Origin: Lanius collurio
Lineage: Eukaryota; Chordata; Aves; Passeriformes; Laniidae
Length of the DNA: 64,000 bases
Assembly (NCBI GenBank): GCA_020086605.1
Contig: JACBWW010000003.1
Coordinates: 55,503,322-55,567,321 of the forward strand
Direction of reading: 5' to 3'
The translations under genes were made by a program, and so were the position numbers. Shown here one piece after another: positions 63,319-64,000 of the stretch. Each line of letters opens with the position of its first letter. Within the stretch, counting starts at the first letter, position 1. The notes beneath the pieces are model-generated. The model was not told where the DNA came from. It saw nothing but the letters and a program-made list of their open reading frames with translations, and ran no database searches.

Positions 63319-64000
63319 AGGCAAGCTGACAAACAGAAGCAAACAGCTGTGGTGTGTTGGCAGCAGACCCTTAGGTGGGGTTGACAAACACCTTTTTGAC
63401 AAGTGCAACCTTAGGACAACACATCCTTTCATCCGCAAGGTTCCTTCTTCTCCTGGTTTGTAAAACATACCTCTCATTTTTGTTTGTTTGAGCATTTTTC
63501 TCAATATGCAGCTGAAAGATTGCCATCTGCCTCCTTGCCTGCTCAGAGAATGGTATGAGTGTCTCCAAATGCCATCCGCCATCTGCCAGGCAGGCTGTCA
63601 CTGTCCCAAATCCTCGCGGCTGTTTCATGTCTAACAGCTGCATGACAGCAACAAACACTGCCAGCTAGCTTGTTCCTGATGGTTTGTTGCTATTAGAATC
63701 AAAACAACTTCTATATGAATGCTATACTGGATAATACAAAATATGTAAGTTTTACAGATTAGTCAACAGCCTTTGCAATGACTCTGTTACTCTTTCCAAA
63801 TTGAAGGTGCAAACCTTATTTTCTACATCTGGGACTAAACATGCAGCGACAAGAAGATCCTAATAGAATTAGTCACATTTACTTCTTCCTTTTTAAAAGA
63901 AGTGGCAATAGAGAAGATAATTGCTCTGACAGTTATTTAAACTGCAAAACTAAAACCATCTTTCTCCTACAATGCCCCTTCTATTTCTAGTAGCTGTTAA

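Larger units (their letters stand above)
56422..64000 (-). other. ANXA13: ANXA13 5-prime intron and upstream sequence (to right edge)
   Basis: No further ANXA13 exon was recognised. In particular, no minus-strand ATG-GGN-AAY, as expected for the myristoylated Met-Gly-Asn start, was found by eye. The first exon probably lies beyond 64000. The region holds two CR1 fragments and a microsatellite. Confidence 0.6.

Noticed and set aside
63141..63582. Open frames with MDGW and HPSI repeats
   Set aside because: They arise from the (ATGG)17 microsatellite.

Overview
The window is vertebrate nuclear DNA, almost certainly from a bird and probably from a songbird. The pointers are several fragments of CR1 retrotransposons in both orientations, a solo LTR of an ERVL-like element that I recognise from bird genomes, compact intron-exon genes, and three neighbouring genes in the same order and orientation as on human chromosome 8q24: FBXO32, KLHL38, ANXA13. 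The species call is inference. No bacterial features, CRISPR arrays, tRNAs or rRNAs were seen.

All three genes lie on the minus strand. FBXO32 (atrogin-1, an SCF ubiquitin-ligase F-box protein) contributes only its first coding exon (2536-2651), its CpG-island promoter and part of intron 1; the rest lies off the left end. About 30 kb of sequence without a recognised gene follows (roughly 3-33 kb). It holds an AT-rich block, a pair of related unidentified repeats, a complete solo LTR (4980-5576) inserted at the edge of one of them, a pyrimidine-rich minisatellite (26.1-26.3 kb) and an old CR1 fragment. KLHL38 (BTB-BACK-Kelch, a likely Cullin-3 substrate adaptor) is complete, with three coding exons between 38522 and 33875 that join in frame to 580 codons plus stop. 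A GC-rich block at about 39.35-39.49 kb is its probable promoter.

A 6 kb spacer with two antisense CR1 fragments leads to ANXA13 (annexin A13). Ten coding exons between 56421 and 45503 join in frame to 312 residues plus stop. Only the short 5-prime exon with the start codon and expected N-myristoylation signal is missing; it was not found up to 64000 and probably lies beyond the right edge.

FBXO32 and KLHL38 are both ubiquitin-ligase substrate adaptors with muscle expression in other vertebrates. Both promoter regions here contain FOXO-type motifs, which suggests shared control by atrophy signalling; this is a hypothesis. ANXA13 is an epithelial membrane-binding protein and is probably unrelated in function. 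I did not find a wholly new biological system. The most interesting points are the histidine cluster at the ANXA13 N terminus, its 34-nt microexon next to a poor donor site, the LTR with a related uninterrupted sequence nearby, and the FOXO/MEF2-like motif clusters.
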